From Defluviitaleaceae bacterium (GTDB lineage Bacteria > Bacillota > Clostridia > Lachnospirales > WQUN01), in contig WRBD01000003.1 of the NCBI GenBank assembly GCA_009779835.1, positions 46,867 through 110,866 on the forward strand: a DNA stretch of 64,000 bases, in the 5' to 3' direction. The translations under genes and the position numbers were made by a program. The stretch's first letter is position 1. The number at the start of each line of letters is the position of its first letter. The notes below the pieces were generated by a model. That model was not told the DNA's origin. It worked only from the letters and a program-made list of their open reading frames with translations, and did no database searches. Positions 27,407-36,485 of this stretch are shown here, piece after piece.

Positions 27407-28693
27407 TTACGTTCCGCAAAATGTTTTATATTTGCAATGGGTCGATTCGGGCGGTTGCGAATATTTTTCCGAATTTTCGGAAGGGTTGCACAAAGCCGCC
27501 AATAAATTATTCATTACGGAGAAATCCCCTTGTTCTGCGGCGGCAAGAGCTTCCTCTACATGATGATTCCGCGGAATAACAACCGGGGAAGGAAATGAAT
27601 TTGTGAAATCCAATTTATTTTTTTCCAATGAAGATAAAAATTCTTCAATTGTAAAGATATCTTCCGGCTCGTTGCTCGTGATTCCCAGCTTGGCACGCAT
27701 AACGCACAACCAATTTTCGTTATAACATTTCCAATAATTTTCAATTTCTTTTTCCGCCAACTCCACAGCTTTATTTTTATTTTCGTGAAGCAACGGCAAT
27801 AACGCCGTTGCAAACCGTGATAAATTCCATGCGCCTATGCCGGGTTGATTTTTATATGCGTAACGCCCCTCGGTGTCGATTGAACTGAAAACGGTATTTG
27901 GGTCGTAAATGTCCATAAACGCGCACGGTCCAAAGTCAATTGTTTCGCCGGAAATTGCCATGTTGTCGGTGTTCATTACGCCGTGGATGAAGCCTACGCT
28001 CTGCCATTTCGCAATCAACGACGCTTGGCGTTCGCAGGCTTTCCTCAGAAATGAAACATATTTATTTTCTTCATTTTCAATTTCGGGAAAATGCCGCTGA
28101 ATGCTGTAATCGGCGAGTGTGCGAACGTCTTCTGTTGTTCCGAAAGTGGAAATATAATCGAAAGTTCCCACGCGAATGTGGCTTGACGCAACCCGCGTTA
28201 AGACCGCGCCTTGTAAAATTTTTTCGCGGATAACTTTTTTCCCGGTAAGAACAACCGCTAACGAGCGCGTAGTTGGAATACCGAGATTAAACATCGCTTC
28301 ACTGATGATGTACTCGCGCAGCATAGGCAGTAAAGCCGCGTAACCGTCGCCGCAGCGGGAAAAAGGCGTTCGTCCGGAGCCTTTTAATTGAATATCAAAT
28401 CTTTTGCCGTCGGGTGTGATTTGTTCACCAAGTAAAACGGCGCGGCCGTCGCCAAGCATTGTAAAATGCCCGAATTGATGCCCCGCATATGCCTGAGAAA
28501 TCGGCTTCGCACCGGGCGGCAATTTTGCGCCCGAAAGTATTTCTGCAAAATTTTCTTCGTAATTTAACCCTAAATCTTTTGCAAGACTTTCATTAAAAAT
28601 AACCATTTTCGGATCGGGCGCAGTCTCCGGCTTTTGCTCACGGAAAAAAATTTCGGGAAGTTCAGAATAAGTGTGTTCAAGATTCCAGCTCAT
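27407..28693 (-). CDS. selO: SelO-type protein adenylyltransferase (YdiU)
   Basis: SelO is a pseudokinase that transfers AMP to proteins during redox stress. The 428-residue product has the family motifs [74 protein letters not shown] and the C-terminal YKTFCGT, which usually ends in a Sec/Cys-containing tail; here Cys is present in FCGT. Somewhat shorter than the E. coli protein but complete. It stands alone, with its own start and a divergent RumA-type gene upstream. Confidence 0.93.
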   Translation of the reverse strand: MSWNLEHTYSELPEIFFREQKPETAPDPKMVIFNESLAKDLGLNYEENFAEILSGAKLPPGAKPISQAYAGHQFGHFTMLGDGRAVLLGEQITPDGKRFDIQLKGSGRTPFSRCGDGYAALLPMLREYIISEAMFNLGIPTTRSLAVVLTGKKVIREKILQGAVLTRVASSHIRVGTFDYISTFGTTEDVRTLADYSIQRHFPEIENEENKYVSFLRKACERQASLIAKWQSVGFIHGVMNTDNMAISGETIDFGPCAFMDIYDPNTVFSSIDTEGRYAYKNQPGIGAWNLSRFATALLPLLHENKNKAVELAEKEIENYWKCYNENWLCVMRAKLGITSNEPEDIFTIEEFLSSLEKNKLDFTNSFPSPVVIPRNHHVEEALAAAEQGDFSVMNNLLAALCNPSENSEKYSQPPESTHCKYKTFCGT

Positions 28694-28827
28694 TTTAGGC
28701 TCATTCCTTTCATTAACATAGAATTAGCCTTACCAATTACGCCGTGAGTATTCCTAAACAGATTACACTTTTCTAAATATATGCTATTCTACGTTTGTTT
28801 TATTTTACAGACAGGGTGTGAATATGC

Positions 28828-29979
28828 ATGTGTGAACATTTCGGAAAATGCGGCGGCTGTACTTATTTAGATATTTCATATGAAGAGGAGCTTTCGCGCA
28901 AAAAGATTTTTTTAACGGAAACACTTGGCGAGTACGCGAAATTTTTCAATGTTTTGCATCCCGCGCCGAGCTGTGAAGGGTATCGAAATAAAATGGAATT
29001 CGCATTTGGCGACGAAGGTAAAGACGGACAACTCACGCTTGGAATTCGCAAAAAGCGCACCTTCTATGAAGTGGCGACCCCAACCGACTGCGTTTTAATT
29101 CACGATGATTTTAAAATAATTGTGCAATGTGTAATAAGTTTTTTTCGTGAAAATGGTGAAACATTTTTTCACAGAAAGCGGCACACGGGTTCTTTGCGGC
29201 ACTTGGTTTTGCGGCGCGGAGAATTTACGGGTGAAATTCTTGTACTTCTTTCCGCATCATCAAATTTGCAAACGCCGCTTAATTTATTTGCAGAAAAACT
29301 TCTCTCGCTCCCACTTGACGGAAAAATCACCGGAATTCTGCACGCAGAAAACGATGGCGTTGCAGACGCAGTTAAAAACGAAAATATTCAACTTTTACAC
29401 GGACGCGATTTCTACTACGAAAAAATATGCGGGTTAAAATTTAAAGTTTCCGCGTTTTCTTTTTTTCAAACAAATTCACGCGCGGCAGAAATTTTATATG
29501 GAGTTGTACGTGAATTTGCAGATACGGGCGCAACCGCATTAGATATGTATTGCGGTACCGGAACTATCGCGCAGATTATTTCTCCCGATTTTCAAGCGGT
29601 TATCGGTGTTGAACTTATCGAAGAAGCAATCATGGCAGCACGGGAAAACGCATCGCAAAATAATCTCACAAACTGCGAATTCCATGCAGGTGACGCATTC
29701 GCAATTTTAGAAAAACTCCCCCAAAGTCTTTCTTCCGATGTCATTATCGTAGACCCGCCGCGTGACGGTCTTCACCCGAAAGCACTTGCGAAAATCTCCG
29801 CGCTTAACGCGCCGCGAATAATTTATGTAGCCTGCAAACCGAAATCACTTGTTCGCGATTTACCCACACTTATTGATGCGGGTTACGCGCTTGAAAAAAT
29901 TGAAGCAGTGGATATGTTTCCGCGCACCCCGCATGTGGAGGCAATTGTTTTATTACAACGGGCAGTCGGTTTTATTTGA
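28828..29979 (+). CDS. 23S rRNA (uracil-5-)-methyltransferase RumA/RlmCD-like
   Basis: Makes m5U in rRNA. The 383-residue protein starts with the iron-sulfur cluster cysteines (CEHFGKCGGC) and has the Rossmann domain LDMYCGTGTIAQII, the VDPPRDGL motif and the catalytic Cys in YVACKP. The final EAVDMFPRTPHVEAIVLL is the TrmA/RumA family ending. There is no N-terminal TRAM domain, as in the shorter RlmCD-type subset. Whether it modifies U747, U1939 or both cannot be told by eye. Divergent from selO. Confidence 0.92.
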   Translation: MCEHFGKCGGCTYLDISYEEELSRKKIFLTETLGEYAKFFNVLHPAPSCEGYRNKMEFAFGDEGKDGQLTLGIRKKRTFYEVATPTDCVLIHDDFKIIVQCVISFFRENGETFFHRKRHTGSLRHLVLRRGEFTGEILVLLSASSNLQTPLNLFAEKLLSLPLDGKITGILHAENDGVADAVKNENIQLLHGRDFYYEKICGLKFKVSAFSFFQTNSRAAEILYGVVREFADTGATALDMYCGTGTIAQIISPDFQAVIGVELIEEAIMAARENASQNNLTNCEFHAGDAFAILEKLPQSLSSDVIIVDPPRDGLHPKALAKISALNAPRIIYVACKPKSLVRDLPTLIDAGYALEKIEAVDMFPRTPHVEAIVLLQRAVGFI

Positions 29980-30036
29980 TAAAATTAACTTGTATAATAA
30001 TTATCATCCCTTCATACTCTAACATAGGGTGATAAA

Positions 30037-30162
30037 ATGGGTATAAATTGTGAAAAGATAATTGGACTACACTATAAAACCACATCTGACAGAAAGAATA
30101 AACGGAGCGGCAGCAAAAAGCATCGCGATGTATCCGGCAATAATAATACACAGAATAGCTAA
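30037..30162 (+). CDS. Possible small ORF (41 aa)
   Basis: ATG 30037 with AGGGTGA 5 nt upstream encodes a short basic polypeptide (MGINCEKIIGLHYKTTSDRK...) and is absent from the ORF track. It is followed by a hairpin with a U-tract at 30174-30199. It may be a tiny gene, or only an RNA with a terminator. The remaining stretch to 30277 holds a T-rich segment, no further signal. Confidence 0.3.
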   Translation: MGINCEKIIGLHYKTTSDRKNKRSGSKKHRDVSGNNNTQNS

Positions 30163-30173
30163 CTGATGATTAA

Positions 30174-30199
30174 GGCGCGGGGCTTTGCTTCGCGCTTTT
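30174..30199 (+). terminator. GC-rich terminator hairpin
   Basis: GCGCG (30175-30179) pairs with CGCGC (30191-30195), followed by TTTTGT. Terminates the small 30037 unit or RumA read-through. Confidence 0.6.
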
Positions 30200-30277
30200 G
30201 TCTTGTATCCCGGATTCAAAACAATTGTATAACATTTTTTTTATTACACATCCTATATAAGAGAGGATGTGATTAAT

Positions 30278-30523
30278 ATGAATAATAGGCATCGAAACAA
30301 TTTAATTGAACAAGTCATAGAAGAATATTCAAATTTTATCGCAAGCAAGCATCAGCAACATTTCCATAATACTACAACCGGAATTACACCTGAAGCATAC
30401 TACACTACATTGCAAAATGCCGTGATTACAGAAATTAATAATGGTAAATTCGACAGTTGTCGCTCAGGCAGGGAAATTGTTAATAAAATTGCTGCTGATA
30501 AATCATTGCTTCCGAATTGGTAG
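30278..30523 (+). CDS. Small hypothetical protein
   Basis: 81 residues from ATG 30278 (the track starts at GTG 30269; GAGG is nearer-optimal for ATG). The product (MNNRHRNNLIEQVIEEYSNFIASKHQQ...) is a charged helical protein with no recognised domain. A second ORF of similar character (30550-30708) follows 26 nt later in the same direction, ending at a terminator, so the pair forms a small operon. AT-rich composition unlike the neighbouring core genes suggests accessory DNA. Confidence 0.5.
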   Translation: MNNRHRNNLIEQVIEEYSNFIASKHQQHFHNTTTGITPEAYYTTLQNAVITEINNGKFDSCRSGREIVNKIAADKSLLPNW

Positions 30524-30549
30524 TAACCTTCTCTTAAGAGGTGAGTCAA

Positions 30550-30708
30550 ATGTCTTATGTAAATCCCAAACTAAGATATCAATTTGAATCTTTGTCTATC
30601 CATTTAAAGAATTGTATTCTTAATAGAAATGTACGAATCGATTCCATTCATGACCTTATGGCTGTTTTAAGTGACATTATTGTTGAGGAATCAAGGGGCG
30701 GCGAGTAA
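30550..30708 (+). CDS. Small hypothetical protein (52 aa)
   Basis: MSYVNPKLRYQFESLSIHLKNCI... starting at ATG 30550 with AGAGGTGAG a few bases upstream; not in the ORF track. The protein is soluble and helical. Its last codons form the left arm of a terminator (GGGCGG/CCGCCC), which supports it being the last gene of a transcript. Function unknown. Confidence 0.5.
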   Translation: MSYVNPKLRYQFESLSIHLKNCILNRNVRIDSIHDLMAVLSDIIVEESRGGE

Positions 30709-30718
30709 CCGCCCTTTT
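30696..30718 (+). terminator. Terminator after the small 30.3-30.7 kb genes
   Basis: GGGCGG (30696-30701) / CCGCCC (30709-30714), 7-nt loop, TTTT tail. From here to 30940 there is no clear gene; a short frame (IIGILNECVSWINLADSIIAES) may be a remnant. Confidence 0.75.
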
Positions 30719-30939
30719 GCTATGAATGTGAATCAATAACATATAAGAATAAACATCCTGATTATAGGTATACTAAACGAGTGTGTCAGCTGGATTAACC
30801 TGGCGGATTCTATCATAGCTGAAAGTATCAGGGACGCATGGTATATAGATTTAGTACGATAAAGATGGGAATAATAATCATACTTTCGCGCAATACTATT
30901 CTCCAAGAACAAGTTTTTATCTAAAAAGGATGATTGACA

Positions 30940-31245
30940 TTGAAAAAAATAACATTAAATATAGCCGATAATATTGATGATAATGATGCAAAAAAAATAG
31001 CATCTTCACTTAATGATTTATCGGGTGTGGTGGCAGCAGATGTGGTAGCGAGTGAGTCAGTAGCCTATGCTTATGCCGGGGATCAGTTGGATCCTTTTAC
31101 CGCTTCAAATGCGGTTAGAGAGATAGGCTATAACGCGCATGTATTGAATAATGATTACATTACTGACGTGAAAGATTACAAGAAAGATATGTTCCCTCAT
31201 GCTGCGCCGGTTAAAACTATATTATCTGAAAAGATAAACAAGTAA
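30940..31245 (+). CDS. HMA-like domain protein lacking the metal-binding CxxC
   Basis: 101 residues. The order beta-alpha-beta-beta-alpha-beta (KKITLNIADNIDDNDAKKIASSLNDLSGVVAADVVASESVAYAYAGDQLDPFTASNAVREIGYNAHVL) follows the heavy-metal-associated fold, but the loop after beta 1 has no cysteines, so it is unlikely to bind copper or mercury through that motif. TTG 30940 is used with AAAGGA 9 nt upstream. An alpha/beta hydrolase follows 18 nt later in the same direction. Role unknown; a redox or regulatory partner of the hydrolase is only a guess. Confidence 0.6.
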   Translation: MKKITLNIADNIDDNDAKKIASSLNDLSGVVAADVVASESVAYAYAGDQLDPFTASNAVREIGYNAHVLNNDYITDVKDYKKDMFPHAAPVKTILSEKINK

Positions 31246-31263
31246 ACTATCAAGGAGTCCGCA

Positions 31264-31959
31264 ATGAACCATCCGGAAAATTCAATCCAAGATAATGTAA
31301 ACGTAATCATTCATGGCTTTGGTGGAACCACCAATGAAATTACGTACTTGCAAGAATATCTGGATAAACAGGGCATTAATACACATACGATAGTGTTAGC
31401 AGGTCATGGAGGTACCAAAAGAGATTTGCACAAAACATCTCATATGGACTGGATAAAGTCAGCAGAGACAGAAATATCTAAGCTAAGGGATGAGTATAGT
31501 AAAATCAACTTAATTGGATTTTCTATGGGTGGGCTTATCAGTGCTAATCTGTCTGCCTTATTCAAAATTGATAAGATTGTATTTATCAACACACCTATTT
31601 ATTTATGGAATCTGAAAATAAGCGCAAAGAATATTATAACCGACTTACGAAGCGGTGGCATGGAATATATCTCGTTCTTCCGGGATAGCGTCTCAAAGGT
31701 AAGCCCGAAGTCCGGTATTGATTTTTTAAGATTCCTTAGAAAAGCTAAAAGAGTTATCAAAAGCGTACAAAGCAAATGTATTATCCTTCAGTGTACAGAG
31801 GATGAAACCGTTCATTACAGAAGCGCAAAGTACTTAAAAGATAAATTAGGTGAAAAGGCTCTGCTGCGATACTACAAAGGCGGTTGCCATAATGTGTTTT
31901 TAAATGCAACAGATATAAGGGATTCTTTCTGCGATGATATATACCACTTTCTCATTTAA
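31264..31959 (+). CDS. Alpha/beta hydrolase (carboxylesterase-like)
   Basis: 231 residues of the alpha/beta-hydrolase fold. Oxyanion region IIHGFGGTTNE, nucleophile elbow GFSMGG (Ser87), acid in CTEDETVHYRSA and base in GGCHNVFLN complete the Ser-Asp-His triad. The compact form resembles Est30/thermostable carboxylesterases that cleave short-chain esters or monoglycerides. AAGGAG precedes the ATG. It ends at a strong terminator. Cotranscription with the HMA-like gene is likely. Confidence 0.85.
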   Translation: MNHPENSIQDNVNVIIHGFGGTTNEITYLQEYLDKQGINTHTIVLAGHGGTKRDLHKTSHMDWIKSAETEISKLRDEYSKINLIGFSMGGLISANLSALFKIDKIVFINTPIYLWNLKISAKNIITDLRSGGMEYISFFRDSVSKVSPKSGIDFLRFLRKAKRVIKSVQSKCIILQCTEDETVHYRSAKYLKDKLGEKALLRYYKGGCHNVFLNATDIRDSFCDDIYHFLI

Positions 31960-31960
31960 A

Positions 31961-31994
31961 AAAATGTACCCACATAAAAGTGAGTACATTTTTT
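31961..31994 (+). terminator. Terminator of the hydrolase operon
   Basis: AAAATGTAC / GTACATTTT stem with an inner CAC/GTG and a U-rich tail; read in both directions it is A/U-flanked. Confidence 0.8.
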
Positions 31995-32182
31995 CATATT
32001 TATCTGAAGTAGACTAGCTATTACTACAATACAAAACCATAACAGCTAGTCTGCCATTTCGTCTGCATTGCCGTCCATTTAGCCTGACACCTCCGATAAT
32101 TTCAAGTGCTAAGTAATCTAGCACAGTAATAGTATTATCTTTTTCTAAGAAATAATACTGGCAATAATAGGTTAGGATCTAC

Positions 32183-34258
32183 TCATTGCCTTGAAAGACC
32201 TTTTTTCTTTTTTTCCATTTTTTCTTCGTATAAAATGCTGTCTGCACTGAGCATTGCGGCTTCAAAGCATTCTTTTGTCAAGTCGTCCAGGATAACGCTG
32301 CCTATGCTGCCGGCAACAAGATATGGGTGCAATTTTTTTGCATTGTATTCATCTAATTTATCTCGGATTCTTTGTACCACAAGTTTGCCGTTTTCAACAG
32401 ATTTTACGGTGGAGAATACGGTAAACTCGTCACCGCCGAGTCTTCCAATTATGTCTTCCTCGCGTAAAACACTACGCAAAACTTGTGCGAACGCTGTAAT
32501 CGCAACGTCGCCTTCTTGGTGCCCGTAAGTGTCGTTTATTGCTTTTAATCCGTCCATGTCCATAAACATTAAAAACGGCAACACGCTTTGACTTCTGCGC
32601 AAATGCTGCATTCTGGAATACACAAACTGGAAGAACCCGCGTCTGTTAAACAAACCGGTAAGCTCATCGGTCACAGACAGCGTTTGAATAGTAGAAAGAA
32701 GCTCTGCACCTTTAATTGCGGCTGCTACGCTAACACGTAAACTTTCATACGAATCCAACGGAATATGACGCTCAAATGGCAGTAAAATAACCCCTACTTC
32801 TTCATCCTCGAAGGCAAGCGGAACGAAAAACATAGTGCGTCTGTAATAATCAAAATCGAAATGCTCAAATGTAGCATAATCGGAGAAAAGAATAGGATTC
32901 CAGCTATTATGCTTCACGTTAAACTTTTTGTCGCCGTCAAAACCAAGCAGTGTTTCAATTATACGGTTGGCATTCGTATCCGCGCTTTTAACCGGATTGC
33001 GGTAAACGCCGATTAACACCGTACTCAGCGATTGGCCCGGCAGCGATGAAAATAATCTATCAATCACAGCATCCATGTTAAACGTAAGAACCAAGCCGGT
33101 TGTTATTCGGCTCATGTAATTTCGCATACCGTCGTGCGCAACTTTTTGGTTCTTTTCTTCCTTATGAATAATATCGTGAACAAACGCCGTTGCGGAAAGT
33201 ATTGTAGAAATAGCAGATTGCGCACTCTCTCTTTCATCATTGTGACGCATATCCATGTTGATGATGTTTTGCGCTTTCTGCCACACAGATAAGTCTCTAT
33301 AAATATGATTGTATTTTGCCAAAGTTTCGTAGAATTTCAATAAAGACTTTTCCGGGCTGTATTCTTCTTCAATGCAACCACATGACTGGCGGTTTACAAA
33401 AACCGGTGGTACATATTTTATTTCTTCCACAGTTTCGCCTGAAACAATTCTAAGCAACATTTCCGCGCCTGTTTTCCCGATTTCAAAAAAATCCTGACGC
33501 GCTGTACTTAGCGACGGAATAAACGTAGCTGAAACAACGTCGTCGTCAAAACCTGTAACCGCAACATCGGCGGGAACTAAAATATCTCTGTTTCTTAGCC
33601 CGGTCAAGACACCCATTGCCATTTGGTCATTGCAAGCAACAATCGCGTCTACGGTAAGCCCGCGCACATCATAAAGCTCATCTGCAGCCTTTAATCCGCT
33701 TTCCCATATAAAAACACCCGGAAATATATAGTTTTCATCAACGTCTATTCCGTTATCCTCTAATGCTTTTTTGTAGCCGGAAAGTCTTTCTTCCGCTTCA
33801 GGATGACCGTCCGGCCCTTTCACAAAAGCAATTTTCTTTTTTCCGTGCGTTTTTATTAAATGTTCAACAGCGTTGTAAATTCCGTTAAAACCGTCCGCCA
33901 AAACACTAGGAATCCCCGGCATCGAATACGAAACAGATACCTTCGGAAGCTCATTGGGAAGTGTTGCCATATGTTCGCTGAACTTCTCAAGACCTACGTT
34001 TTGCGCCAAAAACCCGGACATTAAAATAACACCGTCTAAAATCTTGCTTGTTGAAATGGTATTGAAGCAAGTCTCAAGGAACGATGTAACACTGTTATCT
34101 TCGCTTTGATATGTTCCGATATACGCCGTCAAGTGGATATCATTCTCGTTGGCGAAATCCACTATTCCGCGCCAAATATCATGTTGATTGGTATTGTCCA
34201 TGGTAGAAAACATTACGCCAAAATGGAGCCTTTTCTTTTTTTGCGCCCCGTTTTCCAT
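32183..34258 (-). CDS. Diguanylate cyclase with LacI-type sensory domain
   Basis: 691 residues. The N-terminal half is a LacI-like periplasmic-binding fold (FGVMFSTMDNTNQHDIWRGI...ACNDQMAMGVLTGLRNR...VTGFDDDVVSA) without the usual helix-turn-helix and without a signal peptide, so it is a cytoplasmic ligand sensor. A GAF-like middle (residues ~370-520) leads to a GGDEF domain with intact RLGGDEF and the inhibitory-site RxxD (REED, five residues earlier). It should make cyclic di-GMP, regulated by a sugar-like ligand. Such sensors control motility and pili, both represented in this window. Confidence 0.85.
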   Translation of the reverse strand: MENGAQKKKRLHFGVMFSTMDNTNQHDIWRGIVDFANENDIHLTAYIGTYQSEDNSVTSFLETCFNTISTSKILDGVILMSGFLAQNVGLEKFSEHMATLPNELPKVSVSYSMPGIPSVLADGFNGIYNAVEHLIKTHGKKKIAFVKGPDGHPEAEERLSGYKKALEDNGIDVDENYIFPGVFIWESGLKAADELYDVRGLTVDAIVACNDQMAMGVLTGLRNRDILVPADVAVTGFDDDVVSATFIPSLSTARQDFFEIGKTGAEMLLRIVSGETVEEIKYVPPVFVNRQSCGCIEEEYSPEKSLLKFYETLAKYNHIYRDLSVWQKAQNIINMDMRHNDERESAQSAISTILSATAFVHDIIHKEEKNQKVAHDGMRNYMSRITTGLVLTFNMDAVIDRLFSSLPGQSLSTVLIGVYRNPVKSADTNANRIIETLLGFDGDKKFNVKHNSWNPILFSDYATFEHFDFDYYRRTMFFVPLAFEDEEVGVILLPFERHIPLDSYESLRVSVAAAIKGAELLSTIQTLSVTDELTGLFNRRGFFQFVYSRMQHLRRSQSVLPFLMFMDMDGLKAINDTYGHQEGDVAITAFAQVLRSVLREEDIIGRLGGDEFTVFSTVKSVENGKLVVQRIRDKLDEYNAKKLHPYLVAGSIGSVILDDLTKECFEAAMLSADSILYEEKMEKKKKGLSRQ

Positions 34259-34439
34259 ATCCCACGCTCCTAAAAAATTATAAAATGGAGATAGAGGTTT
34301 TTATACAATATCTCCAAAATTTTTCCATCATAAAACCAACCCAAAACGTCGGAGTGGATTTAATCTCCGCTAATGATAACTTGATTTACCGAATAAATCA
34401 ACAGTCAGTGAAGAAAAAATTCAATGAGGTATAAAAAAA

Positions 34440-34480
34440 TAAGCCTGCGACCGGGTAAAAAAACTGACCGCAGGCTTTTC
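34440..34480. terminator. Terminator of htpG
   Basis: AAGCCTGCG / CGCAGGCTT stem with flanking runs of A and T; on the minus strand it is followed by a T-rich tract after htpG's stop. The 34259-34440 stretch upstream of the cyclase holds no recognised gene. Confidence 0.75.
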
Positions 34481-34486
34481 TTTTAG

Positions 34487-36412
34487 TTATTTCTTCCCCG
34501 CAGCCATTTCCAAAATTTGATTGCTGCGCTTGATAAAACTTGTCATTTGCTCGGTGGGGAGGGGTTTATGGCTTAGCATCGCAAGGTCAAAGAGGTGGCG
34601 GGCGATTAAATCCACATCCGACTTGCGGTCGTCGCTTGTTGCTATTTCAATAAGCGTTTGAACCAGGGAATGATTTCGGTTAAGCACAAGGGTAAGGTCT
34701 TCCTCGAACATATTCGGTATATTTGCGCCGCCAAACATTTTTGACATCTCCTGCATACGGCGCGATTGCTCGGAAAGCAACATCACAGAGGAAATATCGG
34801 CAGATTTTAACTGCTCTACACTCACTTTTAATTTATCGTTCGCCAGAATTTCGCGGAACTTCGCTTCCAGTCCCTCAGGTTGGACAGATTCTTCGGCATT
34901 TTCCGCGCCATCCTTTAATGCGCTTGTGATATCAGAATCTATGCGGGTGAATTTTACTTCCGGTTCGTACATTTCCAAATAGCTCACAAAGGGCGTGTCA
35001 AGGTTTGTTGTCAAAAGAACCGCCGCAAGCCCCTGCTCTTTGAACATTTGAATGTATTGAGATTGCAATTGCTCGTTGGTTACGTAATGTACGGTTTTTT
35101 TAACAGGTGTTGCGTTTTCGCTTTCGGCGGGTGCGGGTTCGTCCCCGCTTTCCGCAGTGAATTCCTCAAGCGTTTGATATTTACCGTCTGTTGTTTTGTA
35201 CAAAACACTTTTTTTGATTTTATCGTAAAGCTCACGCTCTTTTATACAGCCGTACTTGATAAACGGCGCAATATCGTCCCAATAACCATTGTACGCGTCG
35301 CGGTCTTTCTTAAACAAACCATTTAATTTATCCGCAACTTTTCGGGAAATATATCCGGACATTTTCTTTACGGTTGCGTCATTTTGCAAGAAGCTTCGCG
35401 ACACATTAAGCGGGAGGTCGGGGCAGTCCATAACGCCTTTCAGCAACAAGAGATATTCGGGAATTACTTCTTTTATATTGTCCGCCACAAAAACCTGATT
35501 GTTAAACAGCTTAACTTGCCCTTCGATATATTCCAAATCGTGCTTCATTTTCGGGAAATATAAAATACCTTTGAGCCTGAACGGATAATCCATGTTCAGA
35601 TGAATCCAGAAAAGCGGCTCGTTGAAATCGGTGAAAACCTTACTGTAAAATGCTTTGTATTCTTCGTCGGTGCATTCGCTTGCGGGTTTCAGCCACAACG
35701 GAGAGGTATCGTTAATGGGTTTGGGAGGCTCAGGGGCTTCTTCCGATTTTTCAGCGTCCACGACTTCGTTTTCTTCCGCCGTTTTCACCTCGTCAACATA
35801 AATTGCAACAGGAACAAAGCCGCAATATTTCGTTAAAATTGCGCGAAGCTTCCACACATCCAAAAATTCTTCGCCGCTTTCGCCGATAAACAGCGTAATT
35901 GTTGTGCCGCGTGTGTTTTTTTCGCTCGCGCCCATTTCGTATTCTATGCCGCCGTTGCACTCCCAGCGCGCCGCTTCCGTGCCCTCTTTATACGAAAGAC
36001 TGTCGATTTGAACCTTGTCGCTAACCATGAATGCCGAATAAAATCCCAGCCCGAAATGCCCGATAATTTCGCCGGTGGCATCGGTTTTTTCCTTATACTT
36101 TTCCATAAACGCGTTCGCACCGGAAAACGCTATCTGATTAATATACTCGCGAATTTCATCCGCCGTCATGCCTATTCCGTTATCATCGAAAATAAGCTGC
36201 TTGTTTTCTTTGTCTACCCAAACTTTAATAAAAAATTCTTCGCCCTCGGGAATCTTTGCTTCTCCGAAATCCGAAAGCTTCTTTAATTTTGTAATCGCGT
36301 CCGCGCCGTTTGAAACTAATTCGCGCACAAAAATATCCATATCTGAATACAGCCACCGTTTTATTATCGGCAAAATATTCTCGCTATGGATTGACAGATT
36401 ACCTTTTTCCAT
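34487..36412 (-). CDS. htpG: Hsp90-family chaperone HtpG
   Basis: ATP-driven chaperone. 641 residues with the Bergerat ATP-binding fold: SDMDIFVRELVSNGADAI, DNGIGMT, GHFGLGFYSAFMVSD and RGTTITLFI. The middle domain carries FPLL-like DYPFRLKGILYFPK and DLPLNVSRSFLQND, and the C-terminal dimerisation domain is present. Between the N and middle domains there is an acidic linker (EEAPEPPKP). Length is normal. The gene is monocistronic, with a terminator at its 3' end and its start 75 nt past nspC's stop. Confidence 0.97.
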   Translation of the reverse strand: MEKGNLSIHSENILPIIKRWLYSDMDIFVRELVSNGADAITKLKKLSDFGEAKIPEGEEFFIKVWVDKENKQLIFDDNGIGMTADEIREYINQIAFSGANAFMEKYKEKTDATGEIIGHFGLGFYSAFMVSDKVQIDSLSYKEGTEAARWECNGGIEYEMGASEKNTRGTTITLFIGESGEEFLDVWKLRAILTKYCGFVPVAIYVDEVKTAEENEVVDAEKSEEAPEPPKPINDTSPLWLKPASECTDEEYKAFYSKVFTDFNEPLFWIHLNMDYPFRLKGILYFPKMKHDLEYIEGQVKLFNNQVFVADNIKEVIPEYLLLLKGVMDCPDLPLNVSRSFLQNDATVKKMSGYISRKVADKLNGLFKKDRDAYNGYWDDIAPFIKYGCIKERELYDKIKKSVLYKTTDGKYQTLEEFTAESGDEPAPAESENATPVKKTVHYVTNEQLQSQYIQMFKEQGLAAVLLTTNLDTPFVSYLEMYEPEVKFTRIDSDITSALKDGAENAEESVQPEGLEAKFREILANDKLKVSVEQLKSADISSVMLLSEQSRRMQEMSKMFGGANIPNMFEEDLTLVLNRNHSLVQTLIEIATSDDRKSDVDLIARHLFDLAMLSHKPLPTEQMTSFIKRSNQILEMAAGKK

Positions 36413-36485
36413 TTATGTCACTCCTTAGTGTATTTTTTTCAAATGGATTATAGAATAAATCAAAAAATATCGCAAGGTGTTTACC

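Noticed and set aside
32235-32528. 97-aa plus-strand ORF
   Set aside because: Shadow of the GGDEF coding region.
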